A program made the translations under genes and the position numbers. A model generated the notes under the pieces. It was not told where the DNA came from, did not search any database, and worked only from the letters and a program-made list of their open reading frames with translations. DNA of 64,000 bases from Clostridium tyrobutyricum DSM 2637 = ATCC 25755 = JCM 11008 (GTDB lineage Bacteria; Bacillota; Clostridia; Clostridiales; Clostridiaceae): contig NZ_APMH01000005.1 of NCBI RefSeq assembly GCF_000359585.1, forward strand, positions 62,001 through 126,000. Direction: 5' to 3'. Positions 47,012 to 55,494 of the stretch are shown piece after piece (positions within the stretch are counted from its first letter, which is position 1; every line of letters begins with the position of its first letter).

Positions 47012-47221
47012 TTAGTCCTTATTATCAACAATTTCCATAATATCTGAAATATCACAGTTAAGAGCCTTACATACTTTTATTAAAATGTCAGTATTAACAT
47101 TTTCATTTTTGCCAAGCTTGGCCATTGAAGCCGTACTAATACCAGCTGCTTCCCTCAAGTCTTTCTTTTTCATGCCTCTATCTATAAGAAGTTTCCAAAG
47201 CTTTTTATAACTTATGGACAT
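47012..47221 (-). CDS. Cro/C1-type HTH regulator
   Basis: 69 residues. KKLWKLLIDRGMKKKDLREA, then AGISTASMAKLGKNENVNTD and LIKVCKALNCDISDIMEI form a complete XRE helix-turn-helix with no sensor domain. As the first gene of the operon leading to the Cys-cluster and nuclease genes it may serve as a controller (C-protein) that delays nuclease expression. AGGTGA precedes the ATG. Confidence 0.83.
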   Translation of the reverse strand: MSISYKKLWKLLIDRGMKKKDLREAAGISTASMAKLGKNENVNTDILIKVCKALNCDISDIMEIVDNKD

Positions 47222-47235
47222 AATGTCACCTCGCC

Positions 47236-47256
47236 TTAGTTACTCATTTTAGTTAC
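47236..47256. promoter_or_regulatory. Direct-repeat operator at the HTH/nuclease operon promoter
   Basis: TTAGTTAC occurs at 47236-47243 and again at 47249-47256, 13 bp apart. On the minus strand TTGTGA and TAAAAT with an 18-base spacer make a plausible promoter whose -10 box is overlapped by the repeat, so autoregulation by the adjacent HTH protein is likely. Confidence 0.5.
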
Positions 47257-47421
47257 AAAATAAAGTTTATCACAAAATTAGCGATGTAACAATTAAAATT
47301 CATGAATGCAAAATAAACATTGAGATAGGTGTAACATATGCTATAATTTACCTATGGATTAGTATTCATAACTAAAGAAATCTATTAAAATATATTTTTA
47401 AATGGGTGAGGGGGGAGTGCC

Positions 47422-49290
47422 TTGTCGGGTAATCGTTCATTTAAAGAGTATGTGGCAGAAAGATTCTATAATGAGATGTTTGCTACCGTACAAAGTTACA
47501 CTGGGGATAACTACGATGACTTAGACTTAAGGCTATATAGAATTAGAAATATCGGTGGCATAGAATTGTCAGATATAGAAATAAAGTATGTGTCTGTTAA
47601 TGATTTACCAGACATGAAAATAGAATTTGATGTTGCTGTGGAAGCTGAATTTGAAGTCCGAGAGTCAGATTATCACTATGATGAATCAGAAAATTGCCGG
47701 CAATGGTTTATGGTGGAATGCTCAGGAGATTTAGATTGTAATTTGGATGATCTTGCCATCTCCAGTATAACTGAGTATACCAGCAAAAATAAGCAGCCCA
47801 AACCTATGTCGGACTCCCTTGTCCCTATCATTCATAAGGAACAACTAGAATCTGTTGCTACAGACTTCCTTAGAAGACATTACCCTGAAGCATTAAAAAC
47901 CCCGATTGCAGTTGAACCACAAGTGTTAGCAGAAAAAATGGGTCTTGTCGTGGAAATGAGAGAGATTACAAAGGATTTCTCTGTTTTTGGACAGATATAC
48001 TTTCATGACTGTGATGCAGAATTTTATGATAAAAACAGCGATGAAATGGTACAAACTCATGTCGATGCCCGTACTATATTCGTAGATCCTAAAGCGTACT
48101 TTCTTCGTAATCTTGGGTCAGTCAATAACACCATTGTGCACGAGTGCGTTCATTGGGACAAACATAGGAAAGCATTTGAATTGGAGCGATTATATAACAG
48201 CAGTGCTAGTAAAATTAAGTGTCAAGTAGTAGGCGGTATAAAAGATAACATTAGAGATGCAGCTGACTGGATGGAGTGGCAGGCAAATGCACTTGCACCA
48301 AGGATTCAAATGCCGTTGATTATGTTTAAGACCAAGGCATTTGAATTTATCAAGCAGTTTAGAACTGAACTTGGAACATCTAAACTTATAGATGTAATGG
48401 AACCAGTTATTGATGCATTGGCAGCATTCTTCTGTGTGTCAAGGTTAGCAGCTAAAATTCGTATGATTGATGCCGGATATGAAGAGGCTATTGGGACTTT
48501 CACCTACATAGATGGTCATTATGTTAAGCCGCATAGATTTAAAAAAGGTACATTGCAAAGAAATCAAACTTTTTCAATAGGTGTAATAGATGCTGCGATT
48601 GAAAGCATAATTAATCCTCAACTGAGAGATATTGGGGTAAAAGGGATTTATCAATATGTGGATTCACATTTTGTTTTAAATCATCCCAAATATTTAACAC
48701 AAGATGAGAATGGTTTTGCAGTATTAACCAATTATGCGCTAAATCATATGGATGAGTGCTGCTTGGTATTCGTTTTATCAGTTAAAGCTGGTTGTAGAGA
48801 AAAATATAATAGTGAGTGTTTTCTTAACAGGGATGAATCATCTGCTATTGATTTTGAGATAAAATACTGTAATGGCTACGAGAACTCAACCAAGGAAAAG
48901 CAGAATAAGTATTTAGAAGAATTAATGGCAGAGAATGCAAAAATGTATGATTTGCTCTCCAATAACTACCTTGATTGTTTAGATAAATTAAGAAAATGGA
49001 GGAAAATTACTTTTGTGAAACTAAACAAGAAAGTTCTTATGGACGAACGCCAGCTAAGACGAATTTTTAAGGGTGAATCTAAGGGCTCATTAAATGCTTT
49101 GTTATCAATTTGTCTAGCAATGCATTTACCACCAGAGATTAGTTTTCACATTATTGAAAAATCTCCATTTACGTTATCTATGGGGGATGAAAATCATAGA
49201 TGGTATAGATTTGTACTTATATATTATTATGGTAAATCCATGGATGAAATAAGGTGCTTTTTAGCTGAGCACAATGTAGAGCCTTTATAA
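47422..49290 (+). CDS. Large ImmA/IrrE-type metallopeptidase with C-terminal HTH-like region
   Basis: 622 residues from a TTG after GGGGGGAG. The zinc motif VHECVH (HExxH, about 239-243) lies in an ImmA/IrrE-type domain preceded by PQVLAEKMGLVVEMREI. The N-terminal ~160 residues are acidic and unfamiliar. The C-terminus (KLNKKVLMDERQLRRIFKGE) resembles a small XRE-like helix-turn-helix. ImmA proteins cleave phage/ICE repressors to induce the element; this one is much larger than usual and diverges from the HTH operon. Confidence 0.72.
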   Translation: MSGNRSFKEYVAERFYNEMFATVQSYTGDNYDDLDLRLYRIRNIGGIELSDIEIKYVSVNDLPDMKIEFDVAVEAEFEVRESDYHYDESENCRQWFMVECSGDLDCNLDDLAISSITEYTSKNKQPKPMSDSLVPIIHKEQLESVATDFLRRHYPEALKTPIAVEPQVLAEKMGLVVEMREITKDFSVFGQIYFHDCDAEFYDKNSDEMVQTHVDARTIFVDPKAYFLRNLGSVNNTIVHECVHWDKHRKAFELERLYNSSASKIKCQVVGGIKDNIRDAADWMEWQANALAPRIQMPLIMFKTKAFEFIKQFRTELGTSKLIDVMEPVIDALAAFFCVSRLAAKIRMIDAGYEEAIGTFTYIDGHYVKPHRFKKGTLQRNQTFSIGVIDAAIESIINPQLRDIGVKGIYQYVDSHFVLNHPKYLTQDENGFAVLTNYALNHMDECCLVFVLSVKAGCREKYNSECFLNRDESSAIDFEIKYCNGYENSTKEKQNKYLEELMAENAKMYDLLSNNYLDCLDKLRKWRKITFVKLNKKVLMDERQLRRIFKGESKGSLNALLSICLAMHLPPEISFHIIEKSPFTLSMGDENHRWYRFVLIYYYGKSMDEIRCFLAEHNVEPL

Positions 49291-49303
49291 TTTTTTTAGG
49301 AGG

Positions 49304-49330
49304 AACGGACATATGGATGTCCGTTTTTTC
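49304..49330 (+). terminator. Terminator after the ImmA-like gene
   Basis: AACGGACAT (49304-49312) pairs with ATGTCCGTT (49317-49325) around ATGG, then TTTTTC. Confidence 0.85.
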
Positions 49331-49343
49331 TATTTTAAATCAT

Positions 49344-49396
49344 GACCGTATATACAGTTACTTATTATTGTAGTTGTGTATACGGTCTTTTTTTTT
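49344..49396 (+). terminator. Second terminator-like hairpin
   Basis: GACCGTATA (49344-49352) pairs with TATACGGTC (49379-49387) followed by nine T. A third hairpin, AAACGGGCA/TGTCCGTTT (49437-49460), follows, giving three in a row that insulate the module downstream. Confidence 0.75.
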
Positions 49397-49562
49397 ATGC
49401 ACTTTTTTCATTAAATCATAGCTTTTTTATGGCAATAAACGGGCATAGAAGTGTCCGTTTTTAGAAACTAATTATAACTTACAATAACAATAGATGGAGG
49501 AAAGGTTCTTCGTAAGTAGCTAAATTCAACCGCTTCCCGTCTACAAAAAAATATTAAATGCC

Positions 49563-49730
49563 TGATTTGCAATAAGGGCAAAGGATACATCATATTGTCT
49601 CGATCCAGTCCGCAAGGACTGTGGTGGTGCAATAGAAGTACCTTCCCTTGTTGCGCTCATTTTCAGGATAAAAGGGTCTGTGTACTTCTGGCACAGACTT
49701 ATTTTTGTATCCTTTGTTGCCAATGCAGTT
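49563..49730 (+). ncRNA. Structured RNA candidate upstream of the sigma-like gene
   Basis: An 11-bp long-range stem joins CAAAGGATACA (49579-49589) with TGTATCCTTTG (49706-49716). Inside are a 6-bp hairpin CAGTCC/GGACTG with a GCAA tetraloop (49606-49621) and a 7-bp hairpin GTCTGTG/CACAGAC (49676-49698). The latter's loop-side GTACTTC (49682-49688) is complementary to GAAGTAC (49635-49641), allowing a pseudoknot. No ORF fits this stretch. It could be a cis-acting leader or a trans-acting phage RNA. Confidence 0.5.
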
Positions 49731-49749
49731 CGGCGGAAAGGATGCGCTT

Positions 49750-50241
49750 ATGTTAAGAAATTACAAAACAAGCAAAAAGAACAGAACAAATTATATTTAT
49801 TACTCAGCTAATGGAGAGGCAATAAAAATTGTACCAAATGAGAATGGAGTCACAGATGCTATAATTGCTACTCTACATAGCTTTGACGATGAAGAATACA
49901 ATGGGGGTAGACGTGAGAAGTACCATGTGCCAGTGCATATGGATGCTTATTGTGACGAAAAAGAAGAAAATTCAGCTGACCGCAATCCATATTTAGTTGA
50001 TAATGATTCAAATCCATTGGAAAGTATTATTCAATCTATTGAGAAAACAGAGCATAAAGAAAAGATAGACAGGCTAAGAGCTGCAATTGAAACCCTAAAG
50101 CCTAAGCAGAAGGAATTAATACAAAAAGTATTTTATGAAAAACAAACTAACGTTTCTATTGCAGCTAAAGCAGGTGTTACGGAAGCAGCTATTAGAAATC
50201 GTTTAAAAAAGATTTATGATAATCTTCGTAAAAAGATCTAA
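49750..50241 (+). CDS. Sigma-70 region 4-like phage regulator
   Basis: 163 residues from the ATG at 49750 after AAAGGATG; the open frame upstream runs through the structured RNA and is not coding. The C-terminal LKPKQKELIQKVFYEKQTNV and AGVTEAAIRNRLKKIYDNLR form a sigma region 4 HTH. Such proteins open the early module of many clostridial prophages and probably activate late or early promoters. Confidence 0.8.
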   Translation: MLRNYKTSKKNRTNYIYYSANGEAIKIVPNENGVTDAIIATLHSFDDEEYNGGRREKYHVPVHMDAYCDEKEENSADRNPYLVDNDSNPLESIIQSIEKTEHKEKIDRLRAAIETLKPKQKELIQKVFYEKQTNVSIAAKAGVTEAAIRNRLKKIYDNLRKKI

Positions 50242-50267
50242 AAATGGGGGGTAAAATCCCCCTAAAT

Positions 50268-50340
50268 AAAGTTTTCAAAAAAGGGGTTCGATTCCCTTAA
50301 GATTTTTGCATATGGACAGATGGGTAAATAAAACCCTTCA
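50268..50340 (+). repeat. Phage leader motif, copy A
   Basis: GTTTTCAA, then GGGGTTCGATT, a TTTTT run, CATATGGACAGA and a small hairpin GGGT/ACCC precede the next gene. The same order of blocks recurs at 54630 before the antirepressor gene, so it is a shared 5' leader. The GGTTCGATTCC part only superficially resembles a tRNA T-arm. GGGGGG/TCCCCC near 50247 may be a separate hairpin. Confidence 0.5.
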
Positions 50341-50356
50341 GAAAGGAGCAAAAGCT

Positions 50357-50563
50357 ATGAGTTTAAAACATAAAGTATGTATCAACATTGCGCAACCAAG
50401 TGGTAACCCTAATCCTGTTATTGAGAGTTGTACAAAGCAAATCCGCAAAAGATTATTAAATTTTCTTTTCGGTGAAAAAGTGAATGTACTTGTGCTTACA
50501 CCGGGTGACTCGGTTGAAACTGTGGAAATCCATGAACTTAAAGGAGGTGAAAGCCGTGAGTAA
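50357..50563 (+). CDS. Conserved small phage protein
   Basis: 68 residues from the ATG at 50357, 8 bases after GGAG. The stretch VCINIAQPSGNPNPVIESC and FGEKVNVLVLTPGDSVE recurs in clostridial prophages and conjugative elements as far as I recall. Function unknown. It overlaps the next gene by 8 bases. Confidence 0.72.
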   Translation: MSLKHKVCINIAQPSGNPNPVIESCTKQIRKRLLNFLFGEKVNVLVLTPGDSVETVEIHELKGGESRE

Positions 50564-50897
50564 AATCAAATTGTTACTTGATGTGGTTTCAGATATTCGC
50601 TCTTTGGCAGACAGCCTGCAGGCTGTTTGTGATGCAATGGCAGAAAGCGAACCTGCAGATAAAAATAAGAAGCCTACTCCAGTTAAAGAGTCAGAGCCAA
50701 AGAAAACAGCAAAGTCAGCTAATAAGAAAATTAAGCTTGAGGATGTAAGGGCTGTTCTTGCAGAAAAGAGTCAAGCTGGAATGACTGCAGGGGTGCGTGA
50801 AATTATTCAGAAATACGGTGCGGCAAAGCTAAGTAAGGTTGACCCTAAGCATTATGCTGATATTTTGAAAGATGCGGAGGGACTTATAGATGGGTAG
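50556..50897 (+). CDS. Phage protein of the Rrp5-like annotation group
   Basis: 113 residues from a GTG after AAAGGAGGTGA, overlapping the previous gene. An N-terminal helix (LLLDVVSDIRSLADSL) is followed by a Lys/Pro/Ser-rich linker and a C-terminal helical domain with EDVRAVLAEKSQAG and VREIIQKYGAAKLS. Proteins of this form are often labelled rRNA biogenesis protein Rrp5 in phages, a name without functional support. Confidence 0.75.
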   Translation: MSKIKLLLDVVSDIRSLADSLQAVCDAMAESEPADKNKKPTPVKESEPKKTAKSANKKIKLEDVRAVLAEKSQAGMTAGVREIIQKYGAAKLSKVDPKHYADILKDAEGLIDG

Positions 50898-52059
50898 TCA
50901 TGCGATACTTTCTGCATCAGGATCACATAGGTGGCTCAACTGCCTGCCATCGGCAAGACTGGAACTTGAATTTGAAGATAAAGATAAAGAAAGCACAGCA
51001 GCTGCTGAAGGTACTGCTGCCCATGCTCTTTGTGAGCATAAACTTCGTAAAGCACTTAGGATGAGGAGTAAAAGACCAGTATCAAGTTATGACACTGATG
51101 AAATGGAAGAACACAGCGATGCTTATGTAGATTTTGTAATGGAGCAGTTGGAAATAGCAAAACAAAGCTGCAGTGATCCACTGGTACTTATTGAACAGAA
51201 GCTGGATTTTTCTTCTTATGTACCACAGGGATTTGGCACAGCTGACTGCATTATTATTGGTGATGAGAAACTCCATATTATTGATTTTAAATATGGCATG
51301 GGAGTTTTGGTAGATGCAGTAGACAACCCTCAAATGAAACTATATGCACTAGGTTCTTTAGAGATTTTTGATAGTCTTTATGATATTAAGGAAGTATCCA
51401 TGACCATATTTCAACCACGCAGGGAAAATATTAGTACATGGACAATTTTAGTGGAAGAATTAAAGGATTGGGCAGAAAATGAACTAAAGCCAAAGGCTCA
51501 GATGGCTATAAATGGTGAGGGAGAATACCTACCTGGAGAATGGTGTACTTTTTGTAAAGCATCAGTAAAATGTCGTGCAAGAGCAGAGGCAAAATTGGAA
51601 CTTGCAAAGGCTGAATTCATGCTTCCACCACTTTTAACGGATATGGAGGTAGAAGAAATTCTTCATAAGATACCTGACTTAACTAAATGGGCAAATGAAA
51701 TTATGGCATATGTCACAGATGCCGCCATCAACCATGGTAAACAGTGGAGTGGATTTAAAGTAGTAGAAGGTCGATCTAATCGCAAGTATAAAGATGAAAA
51801 TGCTGTAGCAGATGCAGCTAAGGCAAATGGATATAAAGATATCTACCATCAAAGACTTATCACCATTACTGAAATGCAGAAACTTATGGGTAAGAAGCAA
51901 TTTGAGAAAATTCTCGGTTACCTCATATATAAACCACCGGGAAAGCCGATACTGGTTCCAATTACAGATAAAAGAACGTCTATAAATACATCAAACGCAA
52001 AAAATGAATTTAATGAAATTATGGAGGATGAAAATTATGATAAATCAAAGCAAAACTAA
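50890..52059 (+). CDS. DUF2800 phage nuclease-fold protein
   Basis: 389 residues. The start HAILSASGSHRWLNCLPSAR, AAEGTAAHALCEHKLR, and IIDFKYGMGVLVDA (D-F-K of a PD-(D/E)XK sheet) with a C-terminal Cys pair WCTFCKASVKC identify DUF2800. These are AddB/Cas4-like exonucleases carried by phage replication modules, probably with the single-strand binding protein encoded next. Confidence 0.87.
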   Translation: MGSHAILSASGSHRWLNCLPSARLELEFEDKDKESTAAAEGTAAHALCEHKLRKALRMRSKRPVSSYDTDEMEEHSDAYVDFVMEQLEIAKQSCSDPLVLIEQKLDFSSYVPQGFGTADCIIIGDEKLHIIDFKYGMGVLVDAVDNPQMKLYALGSLEIFDSLYDIKEVSMTIFQPRRENISTWTILVEELKDWAENELKPKAQMAINGEGEYLPGEWCTFCKASVKCRARAEAKLELAKAEFMLPPLLTDMEVEEILHKIPDLTKWANEIMAYVTDAAINHGKQWSGFKVVEGRSNRKYKDENAVADAAKANGYKDIYHQRLITITEMQKLMGKKQFEKILGYLIYKPPGKPILVPITDKRTSINTSNAKNEFNEIMEDENYDKSKQN

Positions 52060-52585
52060 GGTTGTTACAAGTGTAAATACACGTCTAAGCTACTTTCACG
52101 GCTGGGAGCCGGCATCAATTAATGGAAGTTCTGAAAAATACAGTGTATCAGTACTTATCCCAAAGTCAGATAAGGAAACTATAAACGCTGTTAATGCAGC
52201 AATAGATGCAGCAATTGAAGAGGGTATTGCAAAGTTCGGTGGTAAAAAGCCAAATAAAGCTGCTATTAAACTGCCTTTAAGGGATGGAGACATTGAGCGT
52301 GATGATGAGGCATACAAAGGACATTATTTTGTAAATGCAAATAGTATAACTGCACCTCAGATTGTGGATAAGGCAGTAAGACCTATCCTTGACCGCAATG
52401 AAGTGTATAGTGGCTGCTATGCAAGAGTGTCTTTAAATTTCTATGCTTTCAACAGTAATGGCAACAAGGGTGTTGCCTGTGGACTTGGCAATATTCAAAA
52501 GATTAAGGATGGCGAGCTTTTAGGCGGCAGAACAAATGCAGCTGATGATTTCACTGCTGTGGAAGACGATGATTTTTTAGCATAA
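52037..52585 (+). CDS. DUF2815 phage single-strand DNA-binding-like protein
   Basis: 182 residues from the ATG at 52037 after GGAGG; it overlaps DUF2800 by 23 bases. NTRLSYFHGWEPASINGSSE, SVLIPKSDKETI and the acidic tail with final DDFLA mark DUF2815, an OB-fold family thought to bind ssDNA like phage T7 gp2.5. It likely acts with the polymerase encoded downstream. Confidence 0.87.
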   Translation: MINQSKTKVVTSVNTRLSYFHGWEPASINGSSEKYSVSVLIPKSDKETINAVNAAIDAAIEEGIAKFGGKKPNKAAIKLPLRDGDIERDDEAYKGHYFVNANSITAPQIVDKAVRPILDRNEVYSGCYARVSLNFYAFNSNGNKGVACGLGNIQKIKDGELLGGRTNAADDFTAVEDDDFLA

Positions 52586-52661
52586 GAACTAAATAACTAT
52601 GGAGATGAGGTGGCGGAGGATATTTTCTGCTGCCTTGTTTGCTTTTGAAAGGATGGTATAT

Positions 52662-54611
52662 ATGAAACATATTTCAATAGATATTGAAACTTTTTCCAGT
52701 GTCAATCTTCAAAAGTCAGGTGTATATCATTATGCCGAGAGCGAGGATTTTGATATTCTTCTGTTTGGATATTCGGTGGATAGTGGTGAGGTACAGGTGG
52801 TTGACATTGCTAAGGGTGAGAAAATTCCACAGGAAATCATATCAGCACTTACGGATGATTCAATAATTAAATCTGCATTCAATGCACAGTTTGAAAGAAT
52901 ATGCTTATCAAAGTGGCTTGGTATGCCAACAGGTACTTACCTTTCACCAAAGTCATGGCACTGCACCATGGTATGGTCAGCAACTCTAGGACTTCCATTA
53001 TCCCTTGAGGGTGTTGGAGCGGTATTAGGTCTTGAAAAACAAAAATTATCAGAAGGTAAAAATTTAATAAAGTATTTTTGCATTCCCTGCACCCCAACAA
53101 AATCTAACGGGGGTCGTACTCGTAATTTACCACAGCATGACATAGAAAAATGGGAAACTTTCATCTCCTATAACAAGCGTGATGTGGAAACAGAAATGGC
53201 GATACAAAATAAATTATCTAAATTTCCTGTATCAAAGAGCGAGCGGAAGAATTACCACTTAGACCAGATAATCAATGACCGTGGTATTAATCTTGATATG
53301 GATTTTGTAAAACAGGCAATTTCCTGCGATGAAAAATTCAAAGCAGAAAATATGGAAAAAGCAAAGAAGTTGACAGGTCTTGAAAACCCTAATTCTCCTG
53401 CACAATTAAAGGATTGGCTTCTTGAGCAAGGTATGAAAACAGATTCTCTTTCCAAGGCAGTAGTTTCGGAGTTACTTGAAGATACAGATGGAGAAATACA
53501 TGAGGTGCTTTCAATTAGACAGCAGCTTGCAAAAAGCAGCGTAAATAAATATACAGCAATGGAAAATGTGGTTTGCAGTGACAGCAGAGCCAGAGGTTTA
53601 ATTCAGTTTTATGGTGCAAATCGGACTGGAAGATATTCTGGCAGGCTAATCCAAGTGCAAAACCTGCCTCAAAATCATCTTCCAGATTTAAAGCAGGCTC
53701 GTTCTTTAGTGAAATCCGGAAACTTTACAGCTTTAAATTTACTATATGACAGCATTCCAAATGTATTATCAGAATTAATTAGAACAGCGTTTATACCAAG
53801 GCATGGGAGTAGATTTATTGTAGCAGATTTTTCAGCAATTGAGGCTCGTGTTATTGCATGGCTTGCTAGTGAGAGATGGAGAATGGATATATTTGCAGGT
53901 GGTGGAGATATCTATTGTGCCTCAGCATCACAGATGTTTAATGTTCCTGTTGAGAAAAATGGTATTAACGGGCATTTAAGGCAGAAAGGTAAAATAGCAG
54001 AATTAGCCTTAGGCTATGGCGGATCAGTAGGAGCACTTAAAGCTATGGGCGCAGTTCAAATGGGACTTGCTGAAGATGAGTTAAAACCTATCGTCAATGC
54101 GTGGAGAAATTCTAATCCTAATATAACTTCTCTTTGGTGGGGGATAGACCGTGCAGTAAAAACTGTAGTAAAAACGAAACAACCAATTGGGATATATGGT
54201 ATCGGAATTTTTTATCAAAGCGGAATTCTATTTATTAAGCTGCCAAGTGGAAGAAGGCTTGCCTATGTGAAACCTCTTATTGGAGAGAACAGATTTGGTG
54301 GTGAGTCTGTTACCTATGAAGGTGTTGGTGGTACGAAAAAATGGGAACGAATAGAAAGTTATGGTCCTAAGTTTGTAGAGAATATTGTTCAGGCAATTAG
54401 CCGTGATATTTTAGCTGAGGCAATGCTTAGATTATCTGCTCATGGATTTCAAATTGTAATGCACGTTCATGATGAAGTGGTTCTTGAAGTTCCAGTAGGG
54501 AAATCTTCTGCAGAAGAAGTATGTAGGATTATGAGTGAAACACCAGCATGGGCAAAAGGACTGATTCTTAATACTGATGGCTATGAATGTGGATTTTATA
54601 AAAAGGAATAA
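52662..54611 (+). CDS. Phage family A DNA polymerase with exonuclease domain
   Basis: 649 residues from the ATG at 52662 after AAAGGATGG. The N-terminal ISIDIETFSSVNL is an Asp-x-Glu 3'-5' exonuclease motif. The polymerase domain has motif A VADFSAIEARVIAWLA, motif B RQKGKIAELALGYGG and motif C HVHDEVVLEVP. It is shorter than cellular Pol I and lacks the 5' nuclease domain. It is the replicative polymerase of the element. Confidence 0.92.
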   Translation: MKHISIDIETFSSVNLQKSGVYHYAESEDFDILLFGYSVDSGEVQVVDIAKGEKIPQEIISALTDDSIIKSAFNAQFERICLSKWLGMPTGTYLSPKSWHCTMVWSATLGLPLSLEGVGAVLGLEKQKLSEGKNLIKYFCIPCTPTKSNGGRTRNLPQHDIEKWETFISYNKRDVETEMAIQNKLSKFPVSKSERKNYHLDQIINDRGINLDMDFVKQAISCDEKFKAENMEKAKKLTGLENPNSPAQLKDWLLEQGMKTDSLSKAVVSELLEDTDGEIHEVLSIRQQLAKSSVNKYTAMENVVCSDSRARGLIQFYGANRTGRYSGRLIQVQNLPQNHLPDLKQARSLVKSGNFTALNLLYDSIPNVLSELIRTAFIPRHGSRFIVADFSAIEARVIAWLASERWRMDIFAGGGDIYCASASQMFNVPVEKNGINGHLRQKGKIAELALGYGGSVGALKAMGAVQMGLAEDELKPIVNAWRNSNPNITSLWWGIDRAVKTVVKTKQPIGIYGIGIFYQSGILFIKLPSGRRLAYVKPLIGENRFGGESVTYEGVGGTKKWERIESYGPKFVENIVQAISRDILAEAMLRLSAHGFQIVMHVHDEVVLEVPVGKSSAEEVCRIMSETPAWAKGLILNTDGYECGFYKKE

Positions 54612-54628
54612 GGAACAAGAGAAATAAA

Positions 54629-54690
54629 AAGTTTTCAATATTTAGGGGTTCGATTATGTTTAGTTTTTCGCTTATAGGCAGAGGAATATT
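54629..54690 (+). repeat. Phage leader motif, copy B
   Basis: GTTTTCAA, AGGGGTTCGATT, a TTTTT run, CTTATAGGCAGA and a hairpin GAGGAA/TTCCTC, the same order and spacing as copy A at 50268. The hairpin sequences differ but both can pair, which suggests conserved structure. Confidence 0.5.
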
Positions 54691-54719
54691 TCCTCAATAA
54701 ATTTAACGGAGGTATTCGT

Positions 54720-55493
54720 ATGAGCGAAATACAAATTTTTAAAAATCCAGAGTTTGGTACAGTTAGAACCATTGAAGAAAATGGAAAGGTAATATTTTGT
54801 GGAACTGATATTGCAGCATCATTAGGTTACACAAATCCCCAAAAAGCAATTAAAGATCACTGCCGTGAAGATGGGGTAACGTTTCGTTCGGTCATCGACA
54901 ATATTGGAAGAACTCAGCAGGCTAAGTTTATAGATGAAGGAAATCTATACCGTCTTATAACTCACAGCAAATTACCTGCTGCAGACCGTTTTGAAGGATG
55001 GGTTTTTGATGAAGTTTTACCTTCTATTCGTAAGCATGGTGCTTATATCACAACACAGAAGATGGAAGAAATTATGAATGATCCAGATTCATGGATAAAG
55101 CTATTGACTGCACTTAAGGCTGAAAGAGAAGAAAAAGAGTGCTTAAAAGTACAAGCAACAGAGGATAAGCCTAAGGTTGTCTTTGCTGATGCAGTATCGG
55201 TATCAGATGGAACAATGCTTATAGGGGAACTTGCTAAAATTCTTAAAGGCAATGGCCTTGATATTGGACAAAACCGTTTGTTTGAACGCTTGCGTCAAGA
55301 AGGATACCTTATAAAACGTAAAGGAACAGATTATAATGCTCCAACGCAAATGGCTATGGAATTAGGTTTATTTAAAGTTAAAGAAACAGCAATTACACAT
55401 TCGGATGGTCATGTAACAATTTCAAAAACAACAAAAGTTACAGGCAAAGGTCAGCAGTATTTTATTAATCGATACTTAGGGGAGGTTAAGTAG
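54720..55493 (+). CDS. Phage antirepressor (BRO-N plus KilAC)
   Basis: 257 residues. The N-terminal BRO domain shows FGTVRTIEENGKVIFCGTDIA and DEGNLYRLITHSKLPAA, followed by RFEGWVFDEVLPSIRKHGAYIT. The C-terminal KilAC domain contains LLIGELAKILKGNG-like sequence, GQNRLFERLRQEGYL and KGQQYFINRYL. It probably counteracts the element's repressor on induction. GGAGG precedes the ATG. Confidence 0.92.
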   Translation: MSEIQIFKNPEFGTVRTIEENGKVIFCGTDIAASLGYTNPQKAIKDHCREDGVTFRSVIDNIGRTQQAKFIDEGNLYRLITHSKLPAADRFEGWVFDEVLPSIRKHGAYITTQKMEEIMNDPDSWIKLLTALKAEREEKECLKVQATEDKPKVVFADAVSVSDGTMLIGELAKILKGNGLDIGQNRLFERLRQEGYLIKRKGTDYNAPTQMAMELGLFKVKETAITHSDGHVTISKTTKVTGKGQQYFINRYLGEVK

Positions 55494-55494
55494 T

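Noticed and set aside
50281-50298. tRNA-like T-arm (GGGGTTCGATTCCC)
   Set aside because: No acceptor stem, D-arm or anticodon arm can be built around it, and a second copy at 54645 loses the pairing. It belongs to the phage leader motif.
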